Shown here in pieces: positions 9,891 through 18,740 of a stretch of DNA of 64,000 nucleotides (position 1 is its first letter; each line of letters begins with the position of its first letter). The notes below the pieces were generated by a model. It was not told the origin of the DNA and made no database searches. It saw nothing but the letters and a program-made list of their open reading frames with translations. The stretch spans positions 620,001-684,000 of the forward strand of contig LM997412.1 in NCBI GenBank assembly GCA_000952975.1. The letters are read 5' to 3'. The translations under genes were made by a program, and so were the position numbers. The stretch is from Peptoniphilus sp. ING2-D1G. GTDB taxonomy: Bacteria; Bacillota; Clostridia; Tissierellales; Peptoniphilaceae.

Positions 9891-10793
9891 TTATTTAATT
9901 AAATTCTTTCCTTTTTGTTTAGGAATTCCAACACGTAAACTTATAGGCATTGAATCCAAGTCACAGCCTTGGTTGATTTCAACGTGACCATCAATGGAAA
10001 GGTATATATCGATGTCGGTATCATCCCAACCATAGGGCTCTCTCATCAGCTTTTGCATATCTTTCATAGCAAGCTCAAGCGATTCCTGATAAGTATCTCT
10101 TGCAGCAGTCGTATACCAGCGATTTTCTGTTTCAATTAAAGGTCTTTCCAGCTTAAAGTCTTTAATGACATCTACTGTTACTGTAGCCGCACCTGAACAT
10201 TCCAAAGCTGCACCGTCTAACTCACCATCACCCATAGCACCGTGTAAATCACCGATTTGAAGGAGAGCTCCCGATACATTTACCGGAAAGTAGAGGGTTG
10301 CTCCTTTTTGAATTAATCTGTTATCCATATTGCCACCGTGATCACCGATTCTTCCGCAGCCGATTGCATCTCCCGCAGGGGCTACACCTATAACTCCGAT
10401 CATCTTGTGAAGCGGAATTTCAAGGTCGTTGAATTTTGCAATTTGTCTTTCTTGGTCGATGGGAATAATTTTTGTTCTGATTTCTGAGTTTTCTTTAAGA
10501 GGGCCTACTCCGTAAGTTACGGATATGCCGTAATCCTTTACTTCAACATCATCAACATGAACCACTAATACATCTCCCGGTTCTGCTCCTTCCACATAGA
10601 CAGGACCTGTTCCCGGGTTGACTTGGTCAAAGTCTATATCACCGATTAAATCCTCAGGACTTTCAAGTTGGCAAGAGAAGCAATCCACAGTGTTAAAGGT
10701 GATTTTATCTCCCCTTTGAACAGTTATGACGGGTTTGTGTTCCTTGTCAAAGGAAAATTGGCGATCTTCCGCCTTGATTTCGTAATGTGCCAT
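9891..10793 (-). CDS. Acetamidase/formamidase family protein
   Basis: 300-residue cytosolic hydrolase of the FmdA/AmdA family, which releases ammonia from formamide or short amides. Conserved stretches are seen in order: NPGTGPVYVEGAEPGDVLVVHV, IGVIGVAPAG, GRIGDHGGNMDNR, and LHGAMGDGEL. AGGAGG precedes the ATG. It is convergent to thrS and 100 bases from the azlCD genes on the same strand. The natural amide is unknown; release of ammonia or carboxylate from an amino-acid-derived amide is one possibility given the neighbouring amino acid exporter. Confidence 0.88.
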   Translation of the reverse strand: MAHYEIKAEDRQFSFDKEHKPVITVQRGDKITFNTVDCFSCQLESPEDLIGDIDFDQVNPGTGPVYVEGAEPGDVLVVHVDDVEVKDYGISVTYGVGPLKENSEIRTKIIPIDQERQIAKFNDLEIPLHKMIGVIGVAPAGDAIGCGRIGDHGGNMDNRLIQKGATLYFPVNVSGALLQIGDLHGAMGDGELDGAALECSGAATVTVDVIKDFKLERPLIETENRWYTTAARDTYQESLELAMKDMQKLMREPYGWDDTDIDIYLSIDGHVEINQGCDLDSMPISLRVGIPKQKGKNLIK

Positions 10794-10887
10794 AAGATTC
10801 CTCCTTTATTATATTGAGTTTAATGTATCAGGAAAAAGCATATAAGTCAAAGACAATAAAATCGGTGCGAATTCACATAGATTTAGT

Positions 10888-11190
10888 TCACATGATATTT
10901 AATAAAATCATATAGACAATGGTAGAACCGCCGATGCTGAGTAAAATATTATGCTTCGCTTTATGAAGGACTATGCACAATGTTACGGCGATTATTTCAG
11001 GAAAGGGTACAGAGGTGGAAAAATCAGTAAATCTAAGACAATAGACCACTAATATGGCCATTATTGCACCGGGCAATATTTTCCCCAAGTAAGTTATTAT
11101 CTTCGGTACATTTCCTTCTTTAAAAAATATAAAGGGCAAAGCTCTGGTGAAGAAATTTACCAATGCAGCTATAATTATATCCATAAGCAT
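10888..11190 (-). CDS. azlD: AzlD-type branched-chain amino acid export subunit
   Basis: 100-residue integral membrane protein with about three to four helices, the small partner of AzlC in exporters of branched-chain amino acids and analogues. NFFTRALPFIFF and LPGAIMAILVVYCLR match the family. Its start codon shares one base with the azlC stop (TAATG), so the pair is translationally coupled. A second in-frame ATG lies two codons further in. Length is typical. Confidence 0.88.
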   Translation of the reverse strand: MLMDIIIAALVNFFTRALPFIFFKEGNVPKIITYLGKILPGAIMAILVVYCLRFTDFSTSVPFPEIIAVTLCIVLHKAKHNILLSIGGSTIVYMILLNIM

Positions 11191-11867
11191 TAAATTTCAC
11201 CTTCCTTTTTTCCCTTAAATATCAACAATAAAACAGTGACGGATATTGCGGGAATTATGAATTTATCCGGACCAAAAAAGATTATACAAAGTACAGATAA
11301 TATGATCCCTGTTGTGTGTGAAAAATAAGATTTTGAATTTTCCATATTTTCCAGCAAAAGAACTATAAATAAAGCTGTCATTGTAAAGTCTATGCCCTGC
11401 GTACTAAAGGGCAACATCTGTCCCACTAAGTATCCTATTAATCCGCCCAAAACCCAGTATGAATGGTTTAGGAGACTTATTTGAAAATATGCTTTGTAAA
11501 TATCTACATTTTTAGGTGGTTTGAGCGAAACCAGTATGGAATAGGTTTCATCAGTAAGAGCGAAAATGCAGTATAATTTTTTTAATTTGTTCATTTTAAA
11601 TTTTTCAATAAAACTCAGTCCGTAAAAAATTTGCCTAAAGCCCAAAATCAAGGCTATTAGAATTATTGAAAAGATTGAAGTATTCGAAGACATCATTGCC
11701 AATAATGCAAATTGCAGACTGCCTGCATAGCAAATAAAGGACATAAACACGGTAGTAAAAAAGCTCAGACCTTCAGTTGCGGCTAAAATTGAATAGGCAA
11801 GACTTAAAAAAGCATATCCGAACAGAGTTGGGATGCTTTGCTTGAATGAATATTTTAAAGTGTCCAT
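11190..11867 (-). CDS. azlC: AzlC-type branched-chain amino acid exporter subunit
   Basis: 225-residue membrane protein with about six to seven helices. The family signature lies at the N-terminus (TLFGYAFLSLAYSILA, with a glycine-rich cytosolic entry) and FICYAGSLQFALLAM, then LILGFRQIFYGLS and ALTDETYSIL. The open frame extends nine codons further, but AAGGAG (complement of 11875-11880) sits seven bases from the ATG at 11867, so this start is preferred. It exports branched-chain amino acids in studied bacteria; the substrate here is not tested. Confidence 0.9.
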   Translation of the reverse strand: MDTLKYSFKQSIPTLFGYAFLSLAYSILAATEGLSFFTTVFMSFICYAGSLQFALLAMMSSNTSIFSIILIALILGFRQIFYGLSFIEKFKMNKLKKLYCIFALTDETYSILVSLKPPKNVDIYKAYFQISLLNHSYWVLGGLIGYLVGQMLPFSTQGIDFTMTALFIVLLLENMENSKSYFSHTTGIILSVLCIIFFGPDKFIIPAISVTVLLLIFKGKKEGEI

Positions 11868-12009
11868 TATTTTTCTCCTTCCCAAGAGCAACAAATATAT
11901 GAAATATTACTATATAAACTTTCAAAAATCAATACTATGAGAATTGGAATTAAAATAGGAAAGCTCTTTGAGTTAAAATAAGAGAGAAACTGTCCCGATA
12001 ACAGTGCTA

Positions 12010-12048
12010 CAATAAAAAATACCGGCTCACCTATTGAGGCGAACCGAT
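12010..12048 (-). terminator. Intrinsic terminator downstream of the zur-like gene
   Basis: Read on the minus strand, 12048-12037 pairs with 12032-12021 over 12 positions (three G-U pairs) around a 4-base loop, then runs into a T-rich tail. The A-C mismatches on the plus strand mean it works only leftward. Confidence 0.8.
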
Positions 12049-12075
12049 ATAAAATTCTACGCTATCGGTTATATT

Positions 12076-12486
12076 TCATTTTGTTTTTTGAGCACATTCT
12101 CGGCATATTCCCTTTAGTTCCACAACATGCCCTGTAACTTTAAATCCTGTGTTAAGTTCTACTTCTTTTTCATATTCGGACATCGGGCAGTGGGCGATAG
12201 GCATCATATTACCACATATTTCACACACTATGTAGTGCCTGTGGTCCAATCTGTTGAGTTCATAAAAAGTAACACCCTCTATTACAGAAGATCTTCTAAT
12301 TATATTATTTTCTTCAAGAGTGGAGATAATTCTATAAATTGTGGATAAAGAAGCATTAGAGAACTTATTTAATTGTCTGTATATTTCATCAGCACTAAGG
12401 GGAAAGCTTGCAGAATAAAAAATTTGCAAAACCCCAACTCTTCCTTTTGTAACTTTTAGATTTTTACTTTTTAATAATTTTTCCAT
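12076..12486 (-). CDS. zur: Fur-family metalloregulator, probably Zur
   Basis: 136-residue winged-helix repressor. The DNA-binding half includes SNASLSTIYRIISTLEE, and the dimerisation half holds the regulatory metal site DHRHYIVCEIC. Two CxxC pairs (CEIC and CREC) form the structural zinc site. GAGGAG at the complement of 12494-12499 sits 7 bases from the ATG at 12486, so that start was chosen over one five codons upstream. It is divergent from a zinc ABC importer whose promoter carries a Fur-type palindrome, so zinc sensing (Zur) is the best inference; Fur or PerR are alternatives. Confidence 0.82.
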   Translation of the reverse strand: MEKLLKSKNLKVTKGRVGVLQIFYSASFPLSADEIYRQLNKFSNASLSTIYRIISTLEENNIIRRSSVIEGVTFYELNRLDHRHYIVCEICGNMMPIAHCPMSEYEKEVELNTGFKVTGHVVELKGICRECAQKTK

Positions 12487-12543
12487 AGTTATTCTCCTCA
12501 TCTTATAATTATATAATAAACAAAAGTAATTTGTAATAATATA

Positions 12544-12571
12544 TTTACAAAATAATTTTCAGGGGTATAAT
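12544..12571 (+). promoter_or_regulatory. Promoter of the zinc importer operon
   Basis: TTTACA at 12544-12549, 16-base spacer, TATAAT at 12566-12571. The palindrome below begins within the -10 box, so a bound repressor would block RNA polymerase. Confidence 0.75.
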
Positions 12572-12600
12572 TATTAATGGGAATTATTCCCATTAATAAT
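12570..12600. promoter_or_regulatory. Perfect 31-bp palindrome, probable Zur operator
   Basis: Fifteen bases mirror exactly around a single central T at 12585. The inner part reads TGGGAAT-T-ATTCCCA, the 7-1-7 layout of Fur-family boxes, though the sequence differs from the Bacillus Zur box. It overlaps the -10 element and ends just before the GGAGG of the lipoprotein gene. Confidence 0.78.
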
Positions 12601-12611
12601 GGAGGTTGGAA

Positions 12612-13628
12612 ATGAAAAAAATAATTAGATTGATATTGTTGGTTTTAACTCTCGGTACTTTGGCTGTAGGTTGTGGCTCAAAAAATCAAAATGAAGAAAT
12701 ACAAAGTGAAAATCGACAACAAACAGAAACAAAGGAAGCTTCATCTGAAGGCGGTTTAAAAATATATGCTACAATGTATCCGGTCTATGATTTTACTCAA
12801 AAAATTGCAGGGGATAAAGCTGATGTAAAATTATTAATACCTGTTGGACAAAGTTCACATCACTGGGAACCCGGACAAAAGGAAATGAAAGAACTTCAGG
12901 AAGCAGATATGTTAGTATATAATGGAGCCGGTCTTGAGGGATGGGTAGACAAGGTATTGTCATCTATTGATACAGATATAATATCAGTTGATTCAAGTAA
13001 GGACGTAAATTTGATTCCATCTACTCATACTCATGAAAATGAAGAAGTTCATGATCATGAAGAAACTGCAGAAGACCATAATCATGAAGAGGAACATGAA
13101 CATGGAGCCTATGATCCACATATCTGGCTTGATCCCAAAAATGCGGTAATTCAAATCGAAAATATAGCAAATGCGTTAATTATCGCTGATCCTGAAAATG
13201 CGGACTTTTACAGAGCAAATTTAGACAAGTATAGAGAGGAATTTATGAAGATTGACACCATGTATCAAGAACAACTTTCCTCACCGGCTAAGGATACCAT
13301 TGTAGTTTCCCATGAGGCCTATGGATATATTTGTCATGAATACGGATTGAACCAAGTTGGAATTGAGGGTATTTTTGCTGAAGGAGAACCTGATGCAAAA
13401 ACCATGGCTCAAATTATAGATTATGTTAAAAATCAAAACATAACCACCATATTTACTGAAGAATTAATTGACACTAAAACAGCAGATGCCATATCTGCCG
13501 AAACAGGAGCAAAGACAGTTTATTTGAATCCTCTTGAGGGATTATCCCAAGAAGAAATAAATTCAGGAGAGGATTATATATCAGTTATGAAGTCCAATTT
13601 AGAGAAATTAGTTGAGGCTTTAAGTTAG
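12612..13628 (+). CDS. znuA: Zinc ABC transporter substrate-binding lipoprotein
   Basis: 338-residue cluster A-I binding protein. A lipoprotein signal (LTLGTLAVGC, lipidated Cys about 23) anchors it to the outer face of the membrane. After a short linker, the metal ligands appear in order: SSHHWEPGQKEM, a His/Glu-rich loop at about 137-166 rich in HDH and HEH, DPHIWLDP, and SHEAYGYICHEYG. The histidine loop is typical of zinc rather than manganese binders. GGAGG 12601-12605 is 6 bases before the ATG; an in-frame TTG two codons earlier overlaps that site and was rejected. Confidence 0.93.
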   Translation: MKKIIRLILLVLTLGTLAVGCGSKNQNEEIQSENRQQTETKEASSEGGLKIYATMYPVYDFTQKIAGDKADVKLLIPVGQSSHHWEPGQKEMKELQEADMLVYNGAGLEGWVDKVLSSIDTDIISVDSSKDVNLIPSTHTHENEEVHDHEETAEDHNHEEEHEHGAYDPHIWLDPKNAVIQIENIANALIIADPENADFYRANLDKYREEFMKIDTMYQEQLSSPAKDTIVVSHEAYGYICHEYGLNQVGIEGIFAEGEPDAKTMAQIIDYVKNQNITTIFTEELIDTKTADAISAETGAKTVYLNPLEGLSQEEINSGEDYISVMKSNLEKLVEALS

Positions 13629-14284
13629 TGGAAGATATATTTTTAAAAATTGAAGATTTAAACTTTGCCTATACAAAGGAATTAATTTTAAAAAATATAA
13701 ACTTAGTTTTATACAGGGGAGATTTTGTTGCGATTATCGGCTCCAACGGCTCCGGCAAATCCACGTTAATAAAGATTTTAACAGGTCAACTTAAAAAAAA
13801 TAGCGGAACAATAAAATTTTATGATGAAAATGTAAAAATAGGTTACGTTCCGCAGCTTGAGATGAGCAGTTCTCTAAATTTTCCAATTAAAGTATATGAA
13901 CTTGTATCTCTTTCCCTTTATGAAGAATTAAAAGGATTTAAGAAGATAGATTCCGCGATAGAAGAGAAGATTTTCAATGCACTTTTTCAAGTAGGGATGG
14001 AAGACTTCTATAATAGTCTGTATTCCCAACTATCCGGAGGGCAAAGACAAAGAGCTCTTATAGCCAAAGCCTTGGTTGCAAATCCGAATTTTTTGCTGTT
14101 GGATGAACCGACCAACGGAGTTGACCATGAAAGTAAAATAAATATCTACAAACTCCTTAATCACTTGTCCCATGAACATAAAATTACGATTTTGATGATA
14201 ACTCATGAAATAGAAGATGCAAAAGAGTATTTAATGGATATATATAAACTGCAAAATTCTCAATTGGAGAGGTGTGTATTATGA
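13628..14284 (+). CDS. znuC: Zinc ABC transporter ATP-binding protein
   Basis: 218-residue cytosolic ATPase driving the importer. Walker A GSNGSGKST, the ABC signature LSGGQRQRALIA, Walker B FLLLDEPT and the switch histidine in MITHE are present. Translation begins at a GTG that overlaps the last base of the lipoprotein stop codon, and its own stop overlaps the permease ATG (ATGA), so all three subunits are coupled. Confidence 0.93.
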   Translation: MEDIFLKIEDLNFAYTKELILKNINLVLYRGDFVAIIGSNGSGKSTLIKILTGQLKKNSGTIKFYDENVKIGYVPQLEMSSSLNFPIKVYELVSLSLYEELKGFKKIDSAIEEKIFNALFQVGMEDFYNSLYSQLSGGQRQRALIAKALVANPNFLLLDEPTNGVDHESKINIYKLLNHLSHEHKITILMITHEIEDAKEYLMDIYKLQNSQLERCVL

Positions 14285-15072
14285 ATATTTTTGAATATTC
14301 ATACATGGTTAAAGCTTTAATAATCGGGTTTATGTTATCGGTAATTATACCTTTTATGGGGGTAGTTGTAGTAAATAAAAAAATCTCCTTAGTGGGAGAT
14401 GCTTTATCACATGTTTCTTTGGCCGGCATTATGCTTGGACTTATCACAGGAATAACACCTATGTATACAGCGGTTTTAATCTGCGTGCTTGCCGCCTTGA
14501 CCTTAGAGTATATACGAAGAAAATTTCCGGGATATCAAGAAATTTCAACTGCTATAATCATGTCCGGAGGTATCGGATTTGCCTCAGTATTATCCGGATT
14601 TGTAAAGACGGCTGCAAATTTCGAGTCTTATCTATTTGGAAGTATAGTCGCCATAGCTGATGGTGAGTTTTATGTGATAATTACAATATCCATAGCGGTA
14701 TTTATAACTTTTATTTACTACTACAGGGACCTTATGCACATATCCTTTGATGAAACAGGAGCAAGACTTGCAGGGATAAAAGTTGAAAGGGTAAACAGCA
14801 TATTCATGGTGTTAATCGCCGTAACTATATCCGCATCTGCAAGAACTGTAGGTATATTGATAATTTCATCTTTAATGGTAATACCGGTTGCCTGTGCAAT
14901 GAAATTTAAGCAAGGGTATTTTAGAACCATAGTCCTTTCCTCTCTATTCGGTATTTTCTTTACAATGAGCGGGCTTATAATCTCATTCTATATCGGATTA
15001 AAACCCGGAGGAAGCATTGTGTTAATAGGAGTTGCCACTTTGTTAACAGTTCTTCTTGTCAGGAAGGAGTAA
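14281..15072 (+). CDS. znuB: Zinc ABC transporter permease
   Basis: 263-residue ABC-3 family membrane protein with about eight to nine helices. Conserved stretches include KKISLVGDALSHVSLAGI and ARTVGILIISSLMVIPVA. The frame is open to a GTG three codons upstream, but GGAGAGG at 14266-14272 best fits the ATG at 14281, which also makes a normal ATGA overlap with the ATPase stop. With the lipoprotein and ATPase it forms a complete high-affinity zinc importer. Confidence 0.92.
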   Translation: MNIFEYSYMVKALIIGFMLSVIIPFMGVVVVNKKISLVGDALSHVSLAGIMLGLITGITPMYTAVLICVLAALTLEYIRRKFPGYQEISTAIIMSGGIGFASVLSGFVKTAANFESYLFGSIVAIADGEFYVIITISIAVFITFIYYYRDLMHISFDETGARLAGIKVERVNSIFMVLIAVTISASARTVGILIISSLMVIPVACAMKFKQGYFRTIVLSSLFGIFFTMSGLIISFYIGLKPGGSIVLIGVATLLTVLLVRKE

Positions 15073-15075
15073 AAA

Positions 15076-15366
15076 ATGTTTGATGACTATATGGAAATAA
15101 TCACTGTGGGGTTTCTGATGTTGGCAACTGCATTCTGTAGAAAATATAGAAGGTCAACCGGAATTTTAAAATACCTTTTAAAATTCATGGCTGTATCTGC
15201 AATCATTATTTTAATTGTCGTATCTGTTTTAATAATTTTTGCGACTTATGGATACTTTGTCGATAAAAACTATGAAATAGCAATCATGCTTGCAATAACC
15301 GGACTGTTATTTATTCCGTCTGCAATATTATTAATAAAGAATTTCATAAAAGATATAAAAAATTAA
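15076..15366 (+). CDS. Small membrane protein of unknown function
   Basis: 96 residues with two clear hydrophobic helices (about 34-60 and 68-88) and a basic, lysine-rich C-terminal tail (KNFIKDIKN). It starts three bases after the zinc permease and ends right before a terminator, so it is the last gene of the zinc operon. I do not recognise a family. A role in the metal uptake system is possible from position only. Confidence 0.6.
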   Translation: MFDDYMEIITVGFLMLATAFCRKYRRSTGILKYLLKFMAVSAIIILIVVSVLIIFATYGYFVDKNYEIAIMLAITGLLFIPSAILLIKNFIKDIKN

Positions 15367-15391
15367 GTCGATGCTCATGCACCGGCTTTTT
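15367..15391 (+). terminator. Terminator of the zinc operon
   Basis: GTCGATGC (15367-15374) pairs with GCACCGGC (15379-15386) around TCAT, with one G-U and one mismatch, then five T. It begins right at the stop codon of the small membrane protein. Confidence 0.7.
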
Positions 15392-15414
15392 AAATACCTA
15401 AAAAACATAACATA

Positions 15415-15423
15415 TGCTAAAAT
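15415..15423 (+). promoter_or_regulatory. Extended -10 promoter for the phosphohexomutase gene
   Basis: TGC followed by TAAAAT at 15418-15423, 30 bases before the start codon; no good -35 hexamer is visible, as for several promoters in this window. Confidence 0.5.
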
Positions 15424-15452
15424 ATAGTTAATAAAGTCCTTTGGAGGTATTT

Positions 15453-17135
15453 ATGGATTATAAAGAAAAAATGGATAATTGGCTAAGATCAAAGGTCATC
15501 TCTGAAAAATATAAAGATGAAATAAGAAAAATAGATGATGAAGAAGAATTAAAGGACAGATTTTATAAGGAACTTGAATTCGGAACGGCAGGTCTTAGAG
15601 GAATAATAGGTGCCGGCACAAATAGGATGAATGAATTTGTAGTTGCAAAGATAGCCCAAGCTATTTCCAACGTCATATTAAAATTTGAAAAGGGAAGAGA
15701 AAATGGCGTTGTTATTTCTCGAGATACGAGATATCTTTCAGAAGAGTTCACAAAAATTTCAGCGCAAATCTTTGCTGCAAATGGAATAAAAACCTATGTC
15801 TTTGATGATGTAAGACCGACACCGATGTTGTCCTATGCAGTTAGATATTTAAATACAATATCCGGAGTAATGGTAACTGCATCTCATAATCCGAAGGATT
15901 ACAACGGATATAAAGTATATTGGGAAAAAGGCTCTCAAATTTTAGATGATATTGCAGATAAAATATCTTCTGAAAATAAAAAATTAAGCTTTGATGATAT
16001 TAAAATTAAAGATTATGAAGAAGCTATAGCAGAGGGGGAAATCGTAATTCTAAGCCCCGAAATTGACAAAAGCTACTATGAAAAAACTCTTGCTCTATCC
16101 CTTGAAGATGATATTGACAAGAAGATCAACATTCTCTATACACCACTAAATGGAACGGGAAACAAACCGGTAAGACATGTATTTAAACAAAGAGGATTTA
16201 ATAATGTCCAACTGGTAGATGAACAGATAAATCCGGATCCTGAATTTAAAACAGTACCTTATCCGAATCCGGAAGATCCGGCGGCCTTCAATTTGTCCCT
16301 TAAATATGCAAAGAAATATAATTCAGATTTAATTATAGCTACAGACCCGGACTGCGACAGAGTTTCTTTAATGTGCAAATCGGAAGAAGATAGGTATGTA
16401 GGCTTTAACGGAAATCAAATCGGAGCCATGATGATTTACTACATACTGGACAGATTAAAGGCAAAAAATCAAATACCCGAAAGGGGAGCAATTGTAAAAT
16501 CTTTGGTAACAGGAGATTTAGGTGAAAAAATTGCAAAAAGTTATGGAGTGGATGTTTATGAAACTTTAACGGGATTTAAAAATATTTGTTCATTGCCAAA
16601 TAAATGGGACGAAACAGGACAACATAAGTTTATTTTTGGGTATGAAGAGTCTATCGGATATGTCTACGGAGATCATGTAAGGGATAAAGATGCAGTGGTA
16701 AGTTCAATGATAATTGCAGAGATGGCTGCTTATTATAAAAAAAGAGGGAAAAAGCTCACCGATATTCTCGAAGAGATATTTACTGAATACGGGTATCATG
16801 CTGAAAAAGTTTCGAGTTTGAGTTTTGAAGGAATAGAAGGAAGCAAAAGAATAAAGCGTATAATGGAACATTTTAGAGATACTGAGTACAAAAGCTTTTG
16901 TTCACTGGAGATTAAGGATAAAATAGATTATGAAAAGGGATATAAAGATATAGCACCATCAAATTTGTTGATATATCACTTAAAGGATGGATCGTGGTTT
17001 GCCCTTAGACCTTCGGGTACAGAACCCAAAGTAAAATTGTACGTGTATGTTGTCGATAAATTAAAAGAGAAAGCAGATGCTAAACTCAAGAATTTAAGTG
17101 AAGAGATTATAATGAAAATGAATTCTATAAATTAA
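15453..17135 (+). CDS. Phosphoglucomutase/phosphomannomutase (alpha-D-phosphohexomutase)
   Basis: 560-residue cytosolic enzyme interconverting hexose 1- and 6-phosphates. The four family landmarks are present: FGTAGLRG near the N-terminus, the phosphoserine loop MVTASHNPKDYNGYK, the metal loop ATDPDCDRV, the sugar loop FGYEESIG, and the phosphate-binding RPSGTEPK at the C-terminus. Length is that of the PgcA/PGM2 group. GGAGG at 15443-15447 fits ATG 15453; a TTG four codons earlier coincides with the ribosome site. Confidence 0.94.
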   Translation: MDYKEKMDNWLRSKVISEKYKDEIRKIDDEEELKDRFYKELEFGTAGLRGIIGAGTNRMNEFVVAKIAQAISNVILKFEKGRENGVVISRDTRYLSEEFTKISAQIFAANGIKTYVFDDVRPTPMLSYAVRYLNTISGVMVTASHNPKDYNGYKVYWEKGSQILDDIADKISSENKKLSFDDIKIKDYEEAIAEGEIVILSPEIDKSYYEKTLALSLEDDIDKKINILYTPLNGTGNKPVRHVFKQRGFNNVQLVDEQINPDPEFKTVPYPNPEDPAAFNLSLKYAKKYNSDLIIATDPDCDRVSLMCKSEEDRYVGFNGNQIGAMMIYYILDRLKAKNQIPERGAIVKSLVTGDLGEKIAKSYGVDVYETLTGFKNICSLPNKWDETGQHKFIFGYEESIGYVYGDHVRDKDAVVSSMIIAEMAAYYKKRGKKLTDILEEIFTEYGYHAEKVSSLSFEGIEGSKRIKRIMEHFRDTEYKSFCSLEIKDKIDYEKGYKDIAPSNLLIYHLKDGSWFALRPSGTEPKVKLYVYVVDKLKEKADAKLKNLSEEIIMKMNSIN

Positions 17136-17145
17136 GGAGGTAGCT

Positions 17146-18054
17146 ATGATACTTTTATGTGATTTTAATCCAAAGATAATAAGAAGTTATAAATCGGTTA
17201 ATTTTATTAAAAATACTTCAAATACATTTACGGAAAACAGAGTTTATCCCTCTGGGCATGGTATAGACATGCTGGCCTTCTTAAAAAAAATAGGAGCAAA
17301 TCCGGAGTTGATCACTTATATTGGCGGAATAAACGGAAAGATAATAGAATCGGAATTAAAAGATTTAAAGGCAAAATATGATTATGTTTCCATCAAGGAC
17401 AATAATGAAGAAAGAGTTCTGATAAAATCCGTCAATTTAAAAACTACACTGGATAGCAAAAAAGTAAGGAAGACTATTGAAGATGAAGAAAACTTTTATG
17501 CGCTTTATACAAAAAAAATAGATAACAAAGATATAGTTGCATTTTCCACCTATGATGAAGAAGCGGAAAATGTAAGTTATAGATCCTATATCGATCAATG
17601 CTATAAAAAAGGTATAAAAGTAGCGGTAAATGTAGATGATATCGAAAAAATAAAAGAATCAAAACCCTACTTGCTCATAATAGAAAAAGAAACTTTGGAA
17701 AATTATACAAACTTATTGATAAAAACTCAAGAAGAGGTATCTAAGGCATCAAATGTATTCTTAAAAGAAGGAATAGGTTCAATAATAGTAAATTCACCCA
17801 AGGGAAGTATTTATGTGAATAAAAATATAAATTACAGAGTTGATTTCAGAAAATTGGGAAAAGAAATAAACAAGAGCAGTTCGGATTTAATGCTTGGAGC
17901 ATTCTGCTTTGCAGTTGAAAGAAATTATAACTTGGAAACAACCTTAAAAATAGCTGTAGCGGCATATGTGATTGAAAATTATGTTCGATTCAGAGATATA
18001 ACTATGGCGGATTTAAAGGGATTGATGAATGAAATAGAACTGTTGAAATTTTAG
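17146..18054 (+). CDS. PfkB-like carbohydrate kinase homologue with altered active-site loop
   Basis: 302 residues. The N-terminus follows 1-phosphofructokinase-type PfkB proteins: CDFNPKII aligns with the NPAID region, YPSGHGIDMLAFLKKIGA with the GGKGINVA region, and ITYIGGINGKIIESEL with the next strand-loop. Near the C-terminus, where kinases have the GAGD anion hole, this protein has KSSSD (D247 kept, glycines lost), followed by LMLGAF. It may be a divergent kinase or a non-catalytic paralogue. It follows the phosphohexomutase gene by 10 bases in one operon, so sugar-phosphate metabolism is likely. Confidence 0.65.
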   Translation: MILLCDFNPKIIRSYKSVNFIKNTSNTFTENRVYPSGHGIDMLAFLKKIGANPELITYIGGINGKIIESELKDLKAKYDYVSIKDNNEERVLIKSVNLKTTLDSKKVRKTIEDEENFYALYTKKIDNKDIVAFSTYDEEAENVSYRSYIDQCYKKGIKVAVNVDDIEKIKESKPYLLIIEKETLENYTNLLIKTQEEVSKASNVFLKEGIGSIIVNSPKGSIYVNKNINYRVDFRKLGKEINKSSSDLMLGAFCFAVERNYNLETTLKIAVAAYVIENYVRFRDITMADLKGLMNEIELLKF

Positions 18055-18062
18055 GGGGTAGT

Positions 18063-18611
18063 ATGAAAAATTTTAAATTAAATAGAGATAATGTGATATT
18101 TTTGTTTGTGGATATACAGGAGAAACTTTTAAAGGCAATAGATAATTGGGAAAGTGTATTGAAGTATTCAAAAATTCTTGCGGAGATGGCAGATATCATG
18201 AATATAGATAAAATTGTGACAGTACAATATTCAAAGGGATTGGGGCATACAGAGGAAGGTTTACAGAAAATATTAAAGGCGGAAGAAATAGATAAAAAGA
18301 CGTTCAGTTGTCTGTTAAACGAAGAATTCAAAGAAAAACTTAAAGAAAAGAATAAAAAACAAGTAGTTCTATCGGGAACAGAGGCCCACATCTGTGTACT
18401 GCTGACAGCCAGAGATTTAATAGCTGAAGGCTATGAAGTGTTTGTAGCGGCAGATGCCATAGGCTCAAGATCAAAATTCAATTATGAAAATGGACTTGAT
18501 TTATTGAGGGATATGGGATGTGTTGTAACCAATACGGAATCAATAATGTTTGATTTAAACTCAATATCGGGAACGGAAGAGTTTAAAAAAGTTCAAAAAT
18601 TAATAAAGTAA
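18063..18611 (+). CDS. Isochorismatase-family cysteine hydrolase
   Basis: 182-residue cytosolic hydrolase. The triad is visible: Asp in FLFVDIQEKL, a lysine near QYSKGLGHT, and Cys in SGTEAHICVLLTARDL. AADAIGSRS and VTNTESIMFDL are typical of the YcaC-like branch. GGGGGTA-type ribosome site precedes the ATG 8 bases after the PfkB-like gene. Substrate unknown; the family cleaves amides, vinyl ethers or related bonds. A terminator follows at once. Confidence 0.85.
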   Translation: MKNFKLNRDNVIFLFVDIQEKLLKAIDNWESVLKYSKILAEMADIMNIDKIVTVQYSKGLGHTEEGLQKILKAEEIDKKTFSCLLNEEFKEKLKEKNKKQVVLSGTEAHICVLLTARDLIAEGYEVFVAADAIGSRSKFNYENGLDLLRDMGCVVTNTESIMFDLNSISGTEEFKKVQKLIK

Positions 18612-18616
18612 TTTAT

Positions 18617-18640
18617 ACCGCTCATTGAGAGCGGTTTTTA
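18617..18640 (+). terminator. Terminator after the isochorismatase-family gene
   Basis: ACCGCTC (18617-18623) pairs perfectly with GAGCGGT (18629-18635) around a 5-base loop, followed by a T run. Confidence 0.85.
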
Positions 18641-18715
18641 ATTATATAATAAAGTGTAAATGAAAACATTATTCAATTTATAAAGCCCTTGATTGTGGCT
18701 ATGATAATACTGCTG

Positions 18716-18724
18716 TGCTATAAT
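18716..18724 (+). promoter_or_regulatory. Extended -10 promoter for the SbcD/SbcC-like operon
   Basis: TGC then a consensus TATAAT at 18719-18724, followed by AGGTGA and the ATG at 18741. No convincing -35. Confidence 0.6.
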
Positions 18725-18740
18725 TAATTCAGGTGATTTA

